From Clostridiales bacterium UBA1390 (lineage in GTDB: Bacteria > Bacillota > Clostridia > Lachnospirales > Bianqueaceae): a DNA stretch of 64,000 nt. Of this stretch, positions 18,357 to 28,076 are shown in pieces; within the stretch, counting starts at the first letter, position 1; the number at the start of each line of letters is the position of its first letter. Below the pieces are notes generated by a model that was given only the letters and a program-made list of their open reading frames with translations, searched no databases and had not been told where the DNA came from. Made by a program: the position numbers and the translations under genes. The DNA lies in NCBI GenBank assembly GCA_002305315.1, contig DBQQ01000017.1, positions 1 through 64,000 of the forward strand, written 5' to 3'.

Positions 18357-19442
18357 TTACGCAAACAGTCTCACAATATCCTGATATGCCACAAACAACA
18401 TCAGAAGCATCAAAAGCAGAAAGCCTACCGTATAGATTCCATTTTCCAGCTGTGGCGACAAAGGTTTCTTCCGAATCCCTTCCAGGGCCAGAAATATCAG
18501 ACGGCTTCCATCCAGCGCCGGAATCGGAAACAGATTCATGACGCCCATATTCGCGGATAAAAGCGCTGTTAAGCTCAGCACATTCAGAATGCCGGCCCAG
18601 ATATCCACCTGCGCCCCGACACTGTAGGATTCGCCTACGACGCTGACGATTCCAATCGGGCCCATCATATTGTTAAAGGATACCTGCCCTGTGATGAGCT
18701 GCACCACACTGCGGATGACCACTTCCACGTCTCCTACCATCTGCCAGAAAGACTGGGCAATCGTATTCCAGATCACCTCTGGAAGCACACCGATTCCCTC
18801 CTCTGCAAGGATTTCTCCCCAACTCTGACTGCGACCTTCCGCCGTGATCCCAATCCGATACCGTTCCAATTCTTCGTCGTATTGCGGTGTGATCGTGACG
18901 GTACTCCTCGTGCCATCTGCCTTCTCAACTGTGATCTCCACCGGTACATCCTGTACATCCATCAATGCATACTGCAGGTCCTGAAGAATGTGCACCGATT
19001 CGCCGTTGATCCTCACGATCCGATCTCCCACCTCAAGGCCGGCTGCTTCCGCACCGTATCCCGCGTCTAAAGCGCCGATCACTGTCGTCGTATATCCGGT
19101 GGAAGCAATCACCACAATCCCCAAAATAAAAGCCGTCAGAATATTCATGAGCGGCCCTGCCGCCACAATCGTCATGCGGGCCCAGGCGGACTTCCCGGAA
19201 AAAGAACCTTCTCCCTCCACCTGTTCCGTCTCACCCAACATCTGACAGTATCCGCCGATGGGGAAAACCCGCCAGGAAAACACGGTTCCTGTCTTCTTCG
19301 ATGTATGACTTTTGATCTTGGGCCCCATACCCAGCGCAAACTCCTGTACGAAAACCCCATGCGCACGAGCCGCAATAAAATGTCCCCATTCATGAATCAA
19401 GATCATGAAACCAAACACCAGTATGGCGATGATGATCCCCAA
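18357..19442 (-). CDS. rseP: RIP metalloprotease RseP (site-2 protease)
   Basis: Membrane zinc protease that cleaves transmembrane segments of regulators such as anti-sigma factors. The first helix carries HEWGH (17-21), the zinc site; a PDZ domain lies near 125-200 (VGDRIVRINGESV), and the third zinc ligand is in NLFPIPALDG near the C terminus, followed by a final membrane helix. 361 aa is standard. dxr is 15 bases upstream and ispG 25 downstream, the conserved cdsA-dxr-rseP string. No anti-sigma factor target is encoded in the window. Confidence 0.96.
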   Translation of the reverse strand: MGIIIAILVFGFMILIHEWGHFIAARAHGVFVQEFALGMGPKIKSHTSKKTGTVFSWRVFPIGGYCQMLGETEQVEGEGSFSGKSAWARMTIVAAGPLMNILTAFILGIVVIASTGYTTTVIGALDAGYGAEAAGLEVGDRIVRINGESVHILQDLQYALMDVQDVPVEITVEKADGTRSTVTITPQYDEELERYRIGITAEGRSQSWGEILAEEGIGVLPEVIWNTIAQSFWQMVGDVEVVIRSVVQLITGQVSFNNMMGPIGIVSVVGESYSVGAQVDIWAGILNVLSLTALLSANMGVMNLFPIPALDGSRLIFLALEGIRKKPLSPQLENGIYTVGFLLLMLLMLFVAYQDIVRLFA

Positions 19443-19457
19443 TCCGTTCCCACCTTT

Positions 19458-20615
19458 CTACAATGCTTCCCCAAACTCCTGCCTGATTCCCGTTTCCAGA
19501 GCAAACACATCTTCCAGCGTATAGTCCTCGCCGTCAAAGCCATGCCGTTCCGCCCATTCCATTCCCTGTTCGATCCATTGATAGATAGTCGTAAATCCGA
19601 TACGATCCGCCAGAAAGGCGGCTACAGCACACTCATTGGCCGCGTTCAGGGCCGCCGGGAACAGTCCTCCCCGCACCATAGCCTCTCTCGCCAAGCGCAG
19701 AGATACAAACACCTCTTCATCCGGCTTTTCAAAGGAAAGCATGCCGATCTGGGCCAGATCCAGGGGTTCTACTACCCTCTTTCCCCGCTTCGGATAGGCC
19801 AGAGCGACCTCAATCGGCAGCCGCATATCCGCTACCGCCAACTGGGCCAAGACGGAGCCATCCACCAGTTCTACCATAGAATGTATGATGCTCTGCGGAT
19901 GCACCAATACGTCAATTTGCTCCGGCGGACAATGAAAGAGCCACCTGGCCTCGATCATCTCCAGTCCCTTATTGACCATGGAGGCGGAATCGATGGTGAT
20001 CTTCGCGCCCATACTCCAGTTCGGATGCCGCAAAGCCTGTTCCTTGCGCACACCGGCAAGCTCAGAAGCGCGCATCCCCCGGAAGGGCCCTCCGGAAGCC
20101 GTCAGTATAATTTTATGCAGGCTCCCTGGATCTATACCCGCGAGACATTGAAAGATCGCGCCATGCTCGCTGTCCACCGGCAGAATCCGAACGCCCTTCT
20201 TCTCTGCCAGACCCATGATCAGCTTTCCGGCGCATACCAGCGTCTCCTTATTGGCCAGTGCGATATCTTTGCCCGCCTGAATGGCCTGTACCGTAGGCCG
20301 CAATCCAATCATTCCGACCATGGCCGTCACCACCATATCCGCTTCCGGCATGGATACGATCTCTAAAAGCCCCTCCATACCGCATAGCAATTGGGTATCC
20401 GGCTCATGCCAATCGGCCGCCAGCCTGGCGTACGCCGCCTCATCATAGACCACCGCCGCTTTGGGATGAAACTGGCGCACCTGTTCCACCAGTTTTTGCA
20501 CAGAGGTCCGCACCGCCAACCCCACCACGCGAAACTCCTCCGGCGCACGTGCCGCCACATCCAGCGTCTGTGTCCCAATGGATCCCGTGGAACCCAGTAC
20601 CACAATGTTCTTCAT
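19458..20615 (-). CDS. dxr: 1-deoxy-D-xylulose 5-phosphate reductoisomerase
   Basis: Second step of the MEP isoprenoid pathway, NADPH dependent. The N terminus has the Rossmann motif GSTGSIG (8-14). The catalytic loop and metal-binding part are visible as PVDSEHGAIFQ, then ASGGPFRG and HPNWSMGAKITIDSASMVNKG. 385 aa is the usual length. AAGGAG precedes the ATG at 20615. It is placed between cdsA and rseP. Confidence 0.97.
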   Translation of the reverse strand: MKNIVVLGSTGSIGTQTLDVAARAPEEFRVVGLAVRTSVQKLVEQVRQFHPKAAVVYDEAAYARLAADWHEPDTQLLCGMEGLLEIVSMPEADMVVTAMVGMIGLRPTVQAIQAGKDIALANKETLVCAGKLIMGLAEKKGVRILPVDSEHGAIFQCLAGIDPGSLHKIILTASGGPFRGMRASELAGVRKEQALRHPNWSMGAKITIDSASMVNKGLEMIEARWLFHCPPEQIDVLVHPQSIIHSMVELVDGSVLAQLAVADMRLPIEVALAYPKRGKRVVEPLDLAQIGMLSFEKPDEEVFVSLRLAREAMVRGGLFPAALNAANECAVAAFLADRIGFTTIYQWIEQGMEWAERHGFDGEDYTLEDVFALETGIRQEFGEAL

Positions 20616-20627
20616 ATCATTACTCCT

Positions 20628-21455
20628 TTACGACAAGTATGTCATCACAAAGATCACGATCATAATGGCTGGCCCTACCAACAGGGTAGAATCAAACCGA
20701 TCCAGAATGCCTCCATGCCCCGGTATCAGATGCCCAAAATCCTTGATACCCATGACCCGCTTGATGGAGGAGGCAAACAGATCTCCCAGCTGTCCCAGGA
20801 GCGCACCGAATAGGCCAATAAAGAAGCTCAGAATATAGAGATCCGCACTGTCCACATGCACAAACGAATGGATGCAGAATGCGTAAATCATGGAAAGCAG
20901 AATGGCTCCCAATGTACCGCCTATCGCTCCCTCCACTGTCTTCTTCGGACTCAGATGAGGAGACATCTTATGCTTGCCAAAGAATCGGCCGGCCAAGTAC
21001 GCGCAGGTATCGCAGCCCCATGAGGCCATGAACACATACCAGACATAGAAAATGCCATCCTCCTGCTCCCGCAGAAAGTATAGAAACGAAAAGAGCACAG
21101 GAACATACAGGAATCCCATCAGGGTCAATGCTCCATCCTCCACCCGTCTTTTCGGATAGGCTGTGACGCTCCGGATCATCAGCGCCATCAGGAAAACGAC
21201 GATATACAGCAGAAAAATGGCCGAACTCCACACATTTTCGATAGCACTCCATATCAAACCATAATAAAACAGAGTGCCTGCCATTCCCAAGTACAGGTAG
21301 GGCTTATGCCCGCCGGCACTCACGGCATGGTAGAATTCCCAAAGACCGATCAGACTCATGGCAAGAAGACCGACGAGAAGGAGAATTCCGCCCACATACA
21401 TCAGTCCGATCATGATGAGAACCAGAATCACACCGCTGATCGTTCTCTTAAGCAT
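20628..21455 (-). CDS. cdsA: Phosphatidate cytidylyltransferase
   Basis: Makes CDP-diacylglycerol, the precursor of phospholipids, in the membrane. The family signature KRVMGIKDFGHLIPGHGG followed by ILDRFDS is present near the C terminus, together with about seven hydrophobic segments. I set the start at the ATG at 21455 (MLKRTISGVILV), which has GGGAGG seven bases before it; the frame is open 17 codons upstream into uppS, but that extension is hydrophilic and overlaps the neighbour. This gives 275 aa, normal for the family. Confidence 0.96.
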   Translation of the reverse strand: MLKRTISGVILVLIMIGLMYVGGILLLVGLLAMSLIGLWEFYHAVSAGGHKPYLYLGMAGTLFYYGLIWSAIENVWSSAIFLLYIVVFLMALMIRSVTAYPKRRVEDGALTLMGFLYVPVLFSFLYFLREQEDGIFYVWYVFMASWGCDTCAYLAGRFFGKHKMSPHLSPKKTVEGAIGGTLGAILLSMIYAFCIHSFVHVDSADLYILSFFIGLFGALLGQLGDLFASSIKRVMGIKDFGHLIPGHGGILDRFDSTLLVGPAIMIVIFVMTYLS

Positions 21456-21468
21456 CCCTATCCCTCCC

Positions 21469-22194
21469 TTATTTTCTGCCGCCGAATCGGCGCTGCCGTC
21501 CGGCATAGCTGAGTATGGCCTCCTCTAAATCCTGCGGCGTAAAATCCGGCCAGTACTTCGAGGAAAAATAAAATTCGCTATATGCCAACTGCCATAGAAG
21601 GAAATTGCTGATTCTCTCTTCTCCACTGGTCCGGATCAAAAGATCCGGATCCGGAATTCCAGCCGTATCCAGATGATCGCTGATCACGTTCTCCGTAATG
21701 AGATTCGGGGATATTTTCTCTTCCGCGATTCTCTGTACGGCCCGCCGAATCTCGTCTCGTCCGCCGTAGTTGATCGCAAACTGCAAATAAAAGGAATTGA
21801 GATGGGCCGTCGACTGTTCCACATCGGCAATCAATGCCTGAAGATCCGGTGCCAGCCCCGATTTATCCCCTAATACCCGAATCCGGATATTTCTGCGAAT
21901 CGCGTCTTTCTTGTTCTTAATCAGGTATCGCTTCAAAAGCATCATCAGATAAGAAACTTCCTCCTGACTGCGTTTCCAGTTTTCCGTAGAAAACGCATAG
22001 ACGGTCAGATAGGAAATCCCCATATCAATCAGAGCGTCCGATATGGTCTCCACATTCTCTGCACCTGTCAGGTGTCCCTTCGATCTGGATACCCCATGTT
22101 CCTCAGCCCATCGACCGTTACCGTCCAAAATAATCGCCACATGCCGGGGAAGTCTCTCTTTCGGAAGCTTCTCCACTCGTTCATATTGTCCCAT
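21469..22194 (-). CDS. uppS: Isoprenyl transferase (undecaprenyl diphosphate synthase)
   Basis: Cis-prenyltransferase that makes the C55 lipid carrier for cell-wall synthesis. The catalytic Asp is in ILDGNGRWAEEHG (Asp24), followed by GHLTGAENV and, further on, YAFSTENWKR, INYGGRDEI and LIRTSGEERISNFLLWQ, the five conserved regions of the family. 241 aa. It is followed by cdsA after 13 bases. It links the MEP genes nearby to peptidoglycan export. Confidence 0.97.
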   Translation of the reverse strand: MGQYERVEKLPKERLPRHVAIILDGNGRWAEEHGVSRSKGHLTGAENVETISDALIDMGISYLTVYAFSTENWKRSQEEVSYLMMLLKRYLIKNKKDAIRRNIRIRVLGDKSGLAPDLQALIADVEQSTAHLNSFYLQFAINYGGRDEIRRAVQRIAEEKISPNLITENVISDHLDTAGIPDPDLLIRTSGEERISNFLLWQLAYSEFYFSSKYWPDFTPQDLEEAILSYAGRQRRFGGRK

Positions 22195-22225
22195 ATGATC
22201 CTCTTCTCCTGCCCCATGAAGGAAA

Positions 22226-22247
22226 GAGGCCGATTCGCATCAGCCTC
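22226..22247 (-). terminator. Weak hairpin between frr and uppS
   Basis: GAGGC and GCCTC with an inner GAT/ATC pair form a stem followed on the minus strand by TTTCC. It may cause partial termination or mark an RNA-processing site within the operon. Confidence 0.4.
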
Positions 22248-22254
22248 CTGCTTC

Positions 22255-22812
22255 TTATACGGACATAACTTCTTTTGTCTTCTTCTCGATTCTGCTGTCG
22301 ATCTCTTTGATAAAACGATCCGTCAAATCCTGCATTTCCTTTTCCAAGCCCTTCAGGTCGTCCTCTGTCATATCGCTGTCCTTCTTCTGCTTCTTGAAGG
22401 CATCCATACCGTCTCTGCGGATATTGCGCACCGCCACTTTAGCTGCCTCGCCCCGCTTCTTCACTTCCTTGCTCTGCTCCTTACGCTTCTCTTCCGTGAG
22501 TTCCGGGAATACCAGGCGGATGGCCTTACCGTCATTCGTCGGATTGATTCCGATATCGGACATCAAAATGGCCTTCTCGATCTTCTTGATCATGGAGGCA
22601 TCCCAGGGCTGAATGACCAGAAGTCGTGCCTCAGGCACTGTAATATTGCCCACTTGCTGCAATGGGGTCGGAGAACCGTAATAATCCACCACGATCTTAT
22701 CCAGTACATGAGGATTCGCACGACCTACCCGAATGGTATTGAACTCCTCCTCCAACGCCAGGATGGCTTTCTCCATCCGCTCCTCATACGGCTTCATATC
22801 TGACTTTGCCAT
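22255..22812 (-). CDS. frr: Ribosome-recycling factor
   Basis: Splits the post-termination ribosome with EF-G. The 185-aa product shows the family pattern: EERMEKAILALEEEFNTIRV at the start, then GRANPHVLDKIVVDYYGSPT and the C-terminal helices ending DSRIEKKTKEVMSV. AAGGAG precedes the ATG. It is placed 24 bases after pyrH, the universal pyrH-frr pairing. Confidence 0.98.
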   Translation of the reverse strand: MAKSDMKPYEERMEKAILALEEEFNTIRVGRANPHVLDKIVVDYYGSPTPLQQVGNITVPEARLLVIQPWDASMIKKIEKAILMSDIGINPTNDGKAIRLVFPELTEEKRKEQSKEVKKRGEAAKVAVRNIRRDGMDAFKKQKKDSDMTEDDLKGLEKEMQDLTDRFIKEIDSRIEKKTKEVMSV

Positions 22813-22836
22813 TGTACTCTCTCCTTTGCCTTTATT

Positions 22837-23538
22837 TTATCCTACAATGGTGGTACCGATCTTCTCGCCATTCACCACGCGAATAATGCTCCGTTCTTCC
22901 TTCAGGGCGAACAACACCGCCGGCATGTGATTTTCCATGCAGAGGGCTGCCGCGGGCAGATCCATCACCATCAGGTTCTTCTCCAGGATCTCCTGATAGG
23001 TGAGCTCGTCATACCGCTTCGCCTGCGGGTTCTTACGAGGATCATCATCATACACGCCATCCACACTCTTTGCCATGAGCATGACATCGCAATCCGTCTC
23101 CACGGCACGCAGCGCGATCGCCATATCAGTCGAGAAATATGGATGTCCTGTACCGCCTGCATAGAAGACCACCTTGCCTTCCGCCAGATCCCGGTTCACC
23201 TTGTCCTTATTGAAATTCTCCGTATAGAGTCCGACAGGATAGGGCGCATAAATGGAGGTATCCATACCCTCTCCCCGAAAGATCTCAGAAGCGTACAGAC
23301 AATTCATCACCGTAGCCAACATACCAATCTGATCCGCCTTCACCCGGTCCATCTCCTGAGAGCTTCTGCCGCGCCAGAAATTGCCCGCGCCGATGACGAT
23401 TCCAATCTGTGTGCCCTGTGCATGGGCCTCTTTCACCTGCCCGGCAACCTGCCGCACCGTCGCCTCGTCAAATCCGAATCCCTTGTCCCCGGACAATGCC
23501 TCGCCGCTCAGCTTCAGTAAAATACGATGATATTTCAT
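22837..23538 (-). CDS. pyrH: Uridylate kinase
   Basis: Phosphorylates UMP to UDP, a step in pyrimidine nucleotide synthesis, and belongs to the amino-acid-kinase fold. Motifs: LLKLSGEALSGDKGFGFD at the N terminus, IGIVIGAGNFWRGR and ADQIGMLATVMN, then GGTGHPYFSTDMAIALRA. 233 aa. AGGAGG lies before the ATG. It is the first gene of the pyrH-frr-uppS-cdsA-dxr-rseP-ispG-polC operon, with its own promoter; in many bacteria tsf precedes it directly, but here three accessory genes stand between. Confidence 0.97.
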   Translation of the reverse strand: MKYHRILLKLSGEALSGDKGFGFDEATVRQVAGQVKEAHAQGTQIGIVIGAGNFWRGRSSQEMDRVKADQIGMLATVMNCLYASEIFRGEGMDTSIYAPYPVGLYTENFNKDKVNRDLAEGKVVFYAGGTGHPYFSTDMAIALRAVETDCDVMLMAKSVDGVYDDDPRKNPQAKRYDELTYQEILEKNLMVMDLPAAALCMENHMPAVLFALKEERSIIRVVNGEKIGTTIVG

Positions 23539-23598
23539 TCCAATGTACCTCCTGAAACGCCCCGTCTACACAGAGCTTCCTTTGTCTTCTCGCCTAAT

Positions 23599-23627
23599 AT
23601 CATATCAGCAAAAGCACCGCCTGTCAA
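23599..23627 (-). promoter_or_regulatory. Strong promoter of the pyrH-polC operon
   Basis: On the minus strand TTGACA and TATGAT are separated by exactly 17 bp, between the end of the glucosidase gene and pyrH. This explains how the pyrH operon is expressed although it is cut off from rpsB-tsf by the accessory block. Confidence 0.88.
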
Positions 23628-23630
23628 GTA

Positions 23631-26201
23631 TTATTCCGCGGTCATATAGGTTCCCAGTCCGCTGAACTGACGAGAATAACTCACCGCTTCCTCGTATCGT
23701 CCCGACTGCAGAATGATACGAATGGTATTCCAGATGCATCGCTTCAGATCCATGATATCCAGCGTCCCATCAGCGAGCGCTGTCCGTATGCTCTCAAAGT
23801 CCATCTCCATACCAGGCATGACCATGTCGTTCCCCGCTCTCATGCATCCTGCGGCCGTACACTCACCCCGCGGCGTCGCATTGGTCGTGGTCCAGTCCGT
23901 CATGATCGCACCCGCAAATCCCCATTCATCTCGCGCCGCCTTCGTACAAAGATCATAATGGTTTGCCGCATGGATCCCATTGATCATGTTATAGGACGTC
24001 ATGATCGCCATCGGCTGTGCATCCCGCACGGCGATCTCGAAGCCCTTGAGATAGATCTCCCGCAAGGCACGCTCCGACAGGATCGAATCGGATCCCATTC
24101 GGTAATCTTCCTGGTTATTGCAGGCAAAATGCTTAATCGTAGCTCCTCGCCCCGCTATGCTCTGCACGCCACGCACAATCGCGCTGGCCGTCATGCCAGA
24201 TACCAGCGGATCCTCGGAATAATACTCGAAATTCCGGCCGCACAACGGGTTTCGGTGAATGTTCATACCGGGCGCCAGCCACAGATCCACCTGAAACAGC
24301 TCCATTTCACGCCCGATCATCTCTCCTATTTCATGCAGTAAATCCTGATTCCATGTCTGTGCCAGGAGGGTACCCACAGGGATGGCCGTACAATACTGGT
24401 AATACGTCGTTCCTTTCTTTTCTTTTTTCTGTGAGAAATATCCTCGCTCAAAAGACGCCAGGAAGTCTCTGCCCATGACTTGCCCATTCTCGACCTGATA
24501 CGTCTGATGAAGCCGTATGCCTGCCGGTCCATCCGCTAAGACAATACTGGCCACATTCCATGGGTCCTCTGCCGCGACCGACGATGTCTCCGCCGCGGAT
24601 CCCGGAATCGATACACCGGCAGACCCTAATGCACTGCTTTCCTGTCCCCGACTGGGTTCGCCGCAGGCCAGATGTATGAGCTGTTCTGTGGAGAGCTGCT
24701 CCACAATCTCACCCGCTTGCCCGGATAACGGTTTCTTCGCTGTCATATAGGCTACGGTCTGGCTGGGCAGATCCTGCGATGCGATTTCTACGCTGCACAG
24801 GCCCTCCGCTTCCTTATGCCAGGCGGCTTCCCGCTCCCTGGTACGTCTCGGATCCGGAGAAAATTCCTCGATATTTTCCTGCGGCACGCAAATCGGCGCA
24901 CATTGCAGCAGGACATGCTCCTGATCCAGGTGCAGTGAGCCCGAAAGCCGCGCACTCTCCAGGGAATCTCCCACCCATACACCATATAAGCCGGCTTCCA
25001 GCACCCAGGCCGACTGCTTCTCATCGTACGATGCCAATTGCTCGATAGAAAACGAAACCGTAAGGTCACAGGACGCACCGGGCTGCAAGACTTTTGTCTT
25101 TCCAAAGCCCGCCAGCCTTCGAAACTCTTTCACGAGACGGCCCTGGGGACAGGATACATAGACCTGCAGCACCTCCTTACCGCTATACTGGTCTCCCGTA
25201 TTCGTAACCCGTGTCTGAACCCGAATCTGCTTTGCCGAAACATCCCAGACGATATGCGGTACCTCCCATGAGAATGAGGTATAGGAGAGCCCATGGCCAA
25301 ATCCGAAACGCGCAGGCAATTCGAACGTGTCAAAATAACGATACCCTACATAGATGCCTTCCCGATACACTTCTCGCTCCATATGACCGCTATGATAGCT
25401 ATACGTGTCCGCACTGGGATAATCCGCATAGCTCCTGGCCCAGGTGTCTACCAACTTACCTGATGGCGTAACATCTCCCGCAAATACATCAGCCAACGCG
25501 TTTCCGCCTTCCTGTCCCGCCTGAACGTAGTACAAAGCAGCCTCTATCTTGGGATACTTCTCCAAAAAGCCCAGATCCACCGGTCCTCCGGCATTGATCA
25601 CAAGGACGATATGGTCGTAACAACGGCTTAGCTGCGCCAGTAATCCCTCTTCCTCATCCGATAGGAAATAGTCTCCCTTCTCATCACGTCGATCCGCATT
25701 CTCGCCTGCAACCCGCGCCAGCACAAACACTGCCGTATCGGCACCATCTTCTTTGGCCATCTCTTCATCAATCTGGGGACCTGCCAACATATGGTACGGC
25801 GTAGTCGAATACGCATTAAAAAAGTTGCCATTCATCTGCTCCATCTTGCGCAGAATCGTATCTCTCCATTCTTCTCTGGACGAATGATACAGCTGCTCAT
25901 ACGCCGTGAGCCAGAACTCACTCGTGATCTCATATCCAGCATTCCGCAGCCCCTGGGCAATGGTCACAGACGCGCGTTCATTCACGTCTCCCGATCCTGT
26001 ACCGCCTTTCACCGTACAAACGGCTCCGCCGCCATACAGACCAATCCGTGTGCCCTTGGCTATCGGAAGAAGCTGCCCCTCATTCTTCAGAAGTACAAAT
26101 CCCTCCTCTGCCGCTTTCCTGGCCAGGCGGCCATGTTCCACTTCTCGCTGTGTTTTTTCCGGCGAAATGGTGCCGTTCCATGTTCTTTCTCGTACTTTCA
26201 T
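23631..26201 (-). CDS. Glycoside hydrolase family 3 beta-glucosidase with inverted domain order
   Basis: Predicted cytoplasmic beta-glycosidase of 856 aa. The usual GH3 order is swapped: the alpha/beta domain comes first (about 20-300, with VLLKNEGQLLPIAKG and VLARVAGENADR), then a fibronectin III-like domain (about 310-430), then a linker, and last the (beta/alpha)8 barrel with DGPAGIRL, KHFACNNQEDYR and the nucleophile Asp in IMTDWTTTNA (about 766). The same reversal is known from Ruminococcus albus and Butyrivibrio fibrisolvens beta-glucosidases. No signal peptide is seen. The ATG at 26201 follows AGGAGG. It lies 69 bases after the CoA-disulfide reductase gene and may share its transcript. 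The sugar specificity cannot be told from sequence; beta-glucosides or xylosides are likely. Confidence 0.9.
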   Translation of the reverse strand: MKVRERTWNGTISPEKTQREVEHGRLARKAAEEGFVLLKNEGQLLPIAKGTRIGLYGGGAVCTVKGGTGSGDVNERASVTIAQGLRNAGYEITSEFWLTAYEQLYHSSREEWRDTILRKMEQMNGNFFNAYSTTPYHMLAGPQIDEEMAKEDGADTAVFVLARVAGENADRRDEKGDYFLSDEEEGLLAQLSRCYDHIVLVINAGGPVDLGFLEKYPKIEAALYYVQAGQEGGNALADVFAGDVTPSGKLVDTWARSYADYPSADTYSYHSGHMEREVYREGIYVGYRYFDTFELPARFGFGHGLSYTSFSWEVPHIVWDVSAKQIRVQTRVTNTGDQYSGKEVLQVYVSCPQGRLVKEFRRLAGFGKTKVLQPGASCDLTVSFSIEQLASYDEKQSAWVLEAGLYGVWVGDSLESARLSGSLHLDQEHVLLQCAPICVPQENIEEFSPDPRRTREREAAWHKEAEGLCSVEIASQDLPSQTVAYMTAKKPLSGQAGEIVEQLSTEQLIHLACGEPSRGQESSALGSAGVSIPGSAAETSSVAAEDPWNVASIVLADGPAGIRLHQTYQVENGQVMGRDFLASFERGYFSQKKEKKGTTYYQYCTAIPVGTLLAQTWNQDLLHEIGEMIGREMELFQVDLWLAPGMNIHRNPLCGRNFEYYSEDPLVSGMTASAIVRGVQSIAGRGATIKHFACNNQEDYRMGSDSILSERALREIYLKGFEIAVRDAQPMAIMTSYNMINGIHAANHYDLCTKAARDEWGFAGAIMTDWTTTNATPRGECTAAGCMRAGNDMVMPGMEMDFESIRTALADGTLDIMDLKRCIWNTIRIILQSGRYEEAVSYSRQFSGLGTYMTAE

Positions 26202-26270
26202 GTGTATTTTACCTCCTGTTTGTCTCTATTGTCTCACAAAAATACGATTTTGAACAGCCCCTTTTTGATT

Positions 26271-27968
26271 TTAGTGAATCGGGAGTCCGCAGGAGTGACT
26301 TGGTACAGTGTCCAGTTCCTTCTCAGATTGCTGCAGGGCATAATAGCGATATCCGCCGATCAGGTTATAGCACTGAAAACCGTGCTGCATCAGAATCCGG
26401 CAGGCCAGATAGCTCCGCAGACCGCTCTGACAGTTTACATAGATCGGCTTCTGTGGATCCAGTTCACCCATACGCTCGCGCAGGCTGTCCAGCGGAATGT
26501 GCAGGGTATGGGGGATGTGCCCAGCCGCATACTCCCTGTCCGTTCGTACATCCAGCATGATGATGCTCCCGTCCTGCGGCAGCCCTTCGATATCCTGATA
26601 ACGATACTGTTTTACCAGGCCCTGCCGCACATTTTCGATGACAAAACCGGCCATATTCACAGGATCCTTCGCCGAGGAAAACGGAGGTGCATAGGCCAAT
26701 TCCAACTCCGCCAGATCCTGTCCCGTCATATGCGCGCGAATGGACACGGCCAGCACGTCGATGCGTTTATCCACGCCCGCAAATCCCACGATCTGCGCGC
26801 CCAGGATGCGTCCTGTCTCTTTGTGGAATAAAACCTTCACCGTCATATTGGAGGCCCCCGGATAGTAGCTCGCATGAGACGGTGAGAACGTGACCACATA
26901 GTCATACGGAATGCCCGCCGCCTCTGCGCTCCGTTCATTCAAACCCGTGGACGCAATGCTCATGTCAAAGAGCTTCAGGACAGAGGAGCCCTGGCTTCCC
27001 GCATAGCTCGTTTCGATGCCGCACATATGATCTGCCGCGATGCGCCCCTCCTTATTGGCGGGACCCGCCAGGGCAATCCAGGCCGGTTCCCGGGTCACAT
27101 AATGCGGTACAGTGACTCCGTCGCCTACTGCATAAATATCCGGATCAGACGTCTGCATATGCGGATTCACCACAATAGCGCCCCGCATTCCCAGTGTAAG
27201 ACCCGCATCCTTGGCGAGCCAGGTCTCGGGACTCACACCGATGGCCAGGATCACCAGATCGGTCTCGATGGCCTCCTGCCCCTCTACCTGTACGGTAATC
27301 CCTGTTTCTGTCCTCTCGATCCCTGTCACATTCTGCCGCAGACGAAGATCTACTCCCATCTTTCGCAGATATGCATGAACACCGCAGGCCATATCGTAAT
27401 CCAGCGGCGGCATCACCTGTTCGCTCTTTTGCAGGAGCGTGGTCTGGATCCCGGCATGCATGAGATTCTCCAGCATCTCCAGCCCAATGAAGCCACCACC
27501 GACAACAACCGCACGCGCCGGCTTTTTCTTCTCTATCCATTCGCGTATGCGCCAGGTATCTTCCACCGTACGCAGGGTAAAGACACCTTCTGATTCCGTC
27601 CCCGGAATGTTTGGCTTGATGGCTGTGGCACCTGGTGAAAGCAGGAGTTTATCATAGCTTTCCTCATAGGTCTCTCCTGTGGTCAGATTCCGCACCGTTA
27701 CGGCCTTCTCTTTCCGACGAATCCGGATCGCCTCCTGATGTGTCCGCACCTCGATTCGAAATCGATTCCAGAAACTCGTTGGCGTCTGCAGCGTCAGGTC
27801 CTCTTTCTCAGTAATAACGCCGCCGATATAATAAGGCAACCCACAGTTGGCGTAGGATACATAGCCACTGCGTTCGATGATGATGATCTCCGCGGATTCA
27901 TCCAGTCTTCTGAGCCTTGCCGCTGCAGTCGCGCCTCCTGCGACCCCTCCAATAATCACGACTTTCAT
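26271..27968 (-). CDS. CoA-disulfide reductase / pyridine nucleotide-disulfide oxidoreductase with rhodanese domain
   Basis: FAD- and NAD(P)H-dependent enzyme of the CoADR-Rhd or Npsr type that reduces CoA disulfide or CoA persulfides, so it acts in thiol redox balance and sulfur handling. The FAD site is VIIGGVAGGATAAARLRRL at the N terminus. The active Cys is Cys42 in SYANCGLPYYIGG, and a second dinucleotide site is VVVGGGFIGLEM. The C-terminal rhodanese domain (about 470-555) has Cys in YVNCQSGLRS (about 508). 565 aa matches the fused two-domain family. Its predicted promoter overlaps a perfect palindrome (28103-28119) that it shares with the divergent ATPase gene, and its leader carries the GGCGTGGC hairpin. 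Confidence 0.9.
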   Translation of the reverse strand: MKVVIIGGVAGGATAAARLRRLDESAEIIIIERSGYVSYANCGLPYYIGGVITEKEDLTLQTPTSFWNRFRIEVRTHQEAIRIRRKEKAVTVRNLTTGETYEESYDKLLLSPGATAIKPNIPGTESEGVFTLRTVEDTWRIREWIEKKKPARAVVVGGGFIGLEMLENLMHAGIQTTLLQKSEQVMPPLDYDMACGVHAYLRKMGVDLRLRQNVTGIERTETGITVQVEGQEAIETDLVILAIGVSPETWLAKDAGLTLGMRGAIVVNPHMQTSDPDIYAVGDGVTVPHYVTREPAWIALAGPANKEGRIAADHMCGIETSYAGSQGSSVLKLFDMSIASTGLNERSAEAAGIPYDYVVTFSPSHASYYPGASNMTVKVLFHKETGRILGAQIVGFAGVDKRIDVLAVSIRAHMTGQDLAELELAYAPPFSSAKDPVNMAGFVIENVRQGLVKQYRYQDIEGLPQDGSIIMLDVRTDREYAAGHIPHTLHIPLDSLRERMGELDPQKPIYVNCQSGLRSYLACRILMQHGFQCYNLIGGYRYYALQQSEKELDTVPSHSCGLPIH

Positions 27969-28026
27969 GCTGATCCTCTCCTTTTTCAGTCAATCTATAA
28001 GCCATCGCACTTCCGGTTCCTCACTC

Positions 28027-28076
28027 GGGGCGTGGCTCAATTTCTTCTAAATATGGGTGGCTGTCATGCCACGCCT
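28027..28076 (-). repeat. GGCGTGGC/GCCACGCC leader hairpin, copy 3
   Basis: Read on the minus strand, TACAATAGGCGTGGC is followed after about 30 nt by GAGCCACGCC. The 8-bp arms are identical to those of the two copies at 48115-48304. It lies directly after the -10 element of the CoA-disulfide reductase promoter, so the transcript would start with this stem, about 59 nt before the start codon. Confidence 0.75.
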
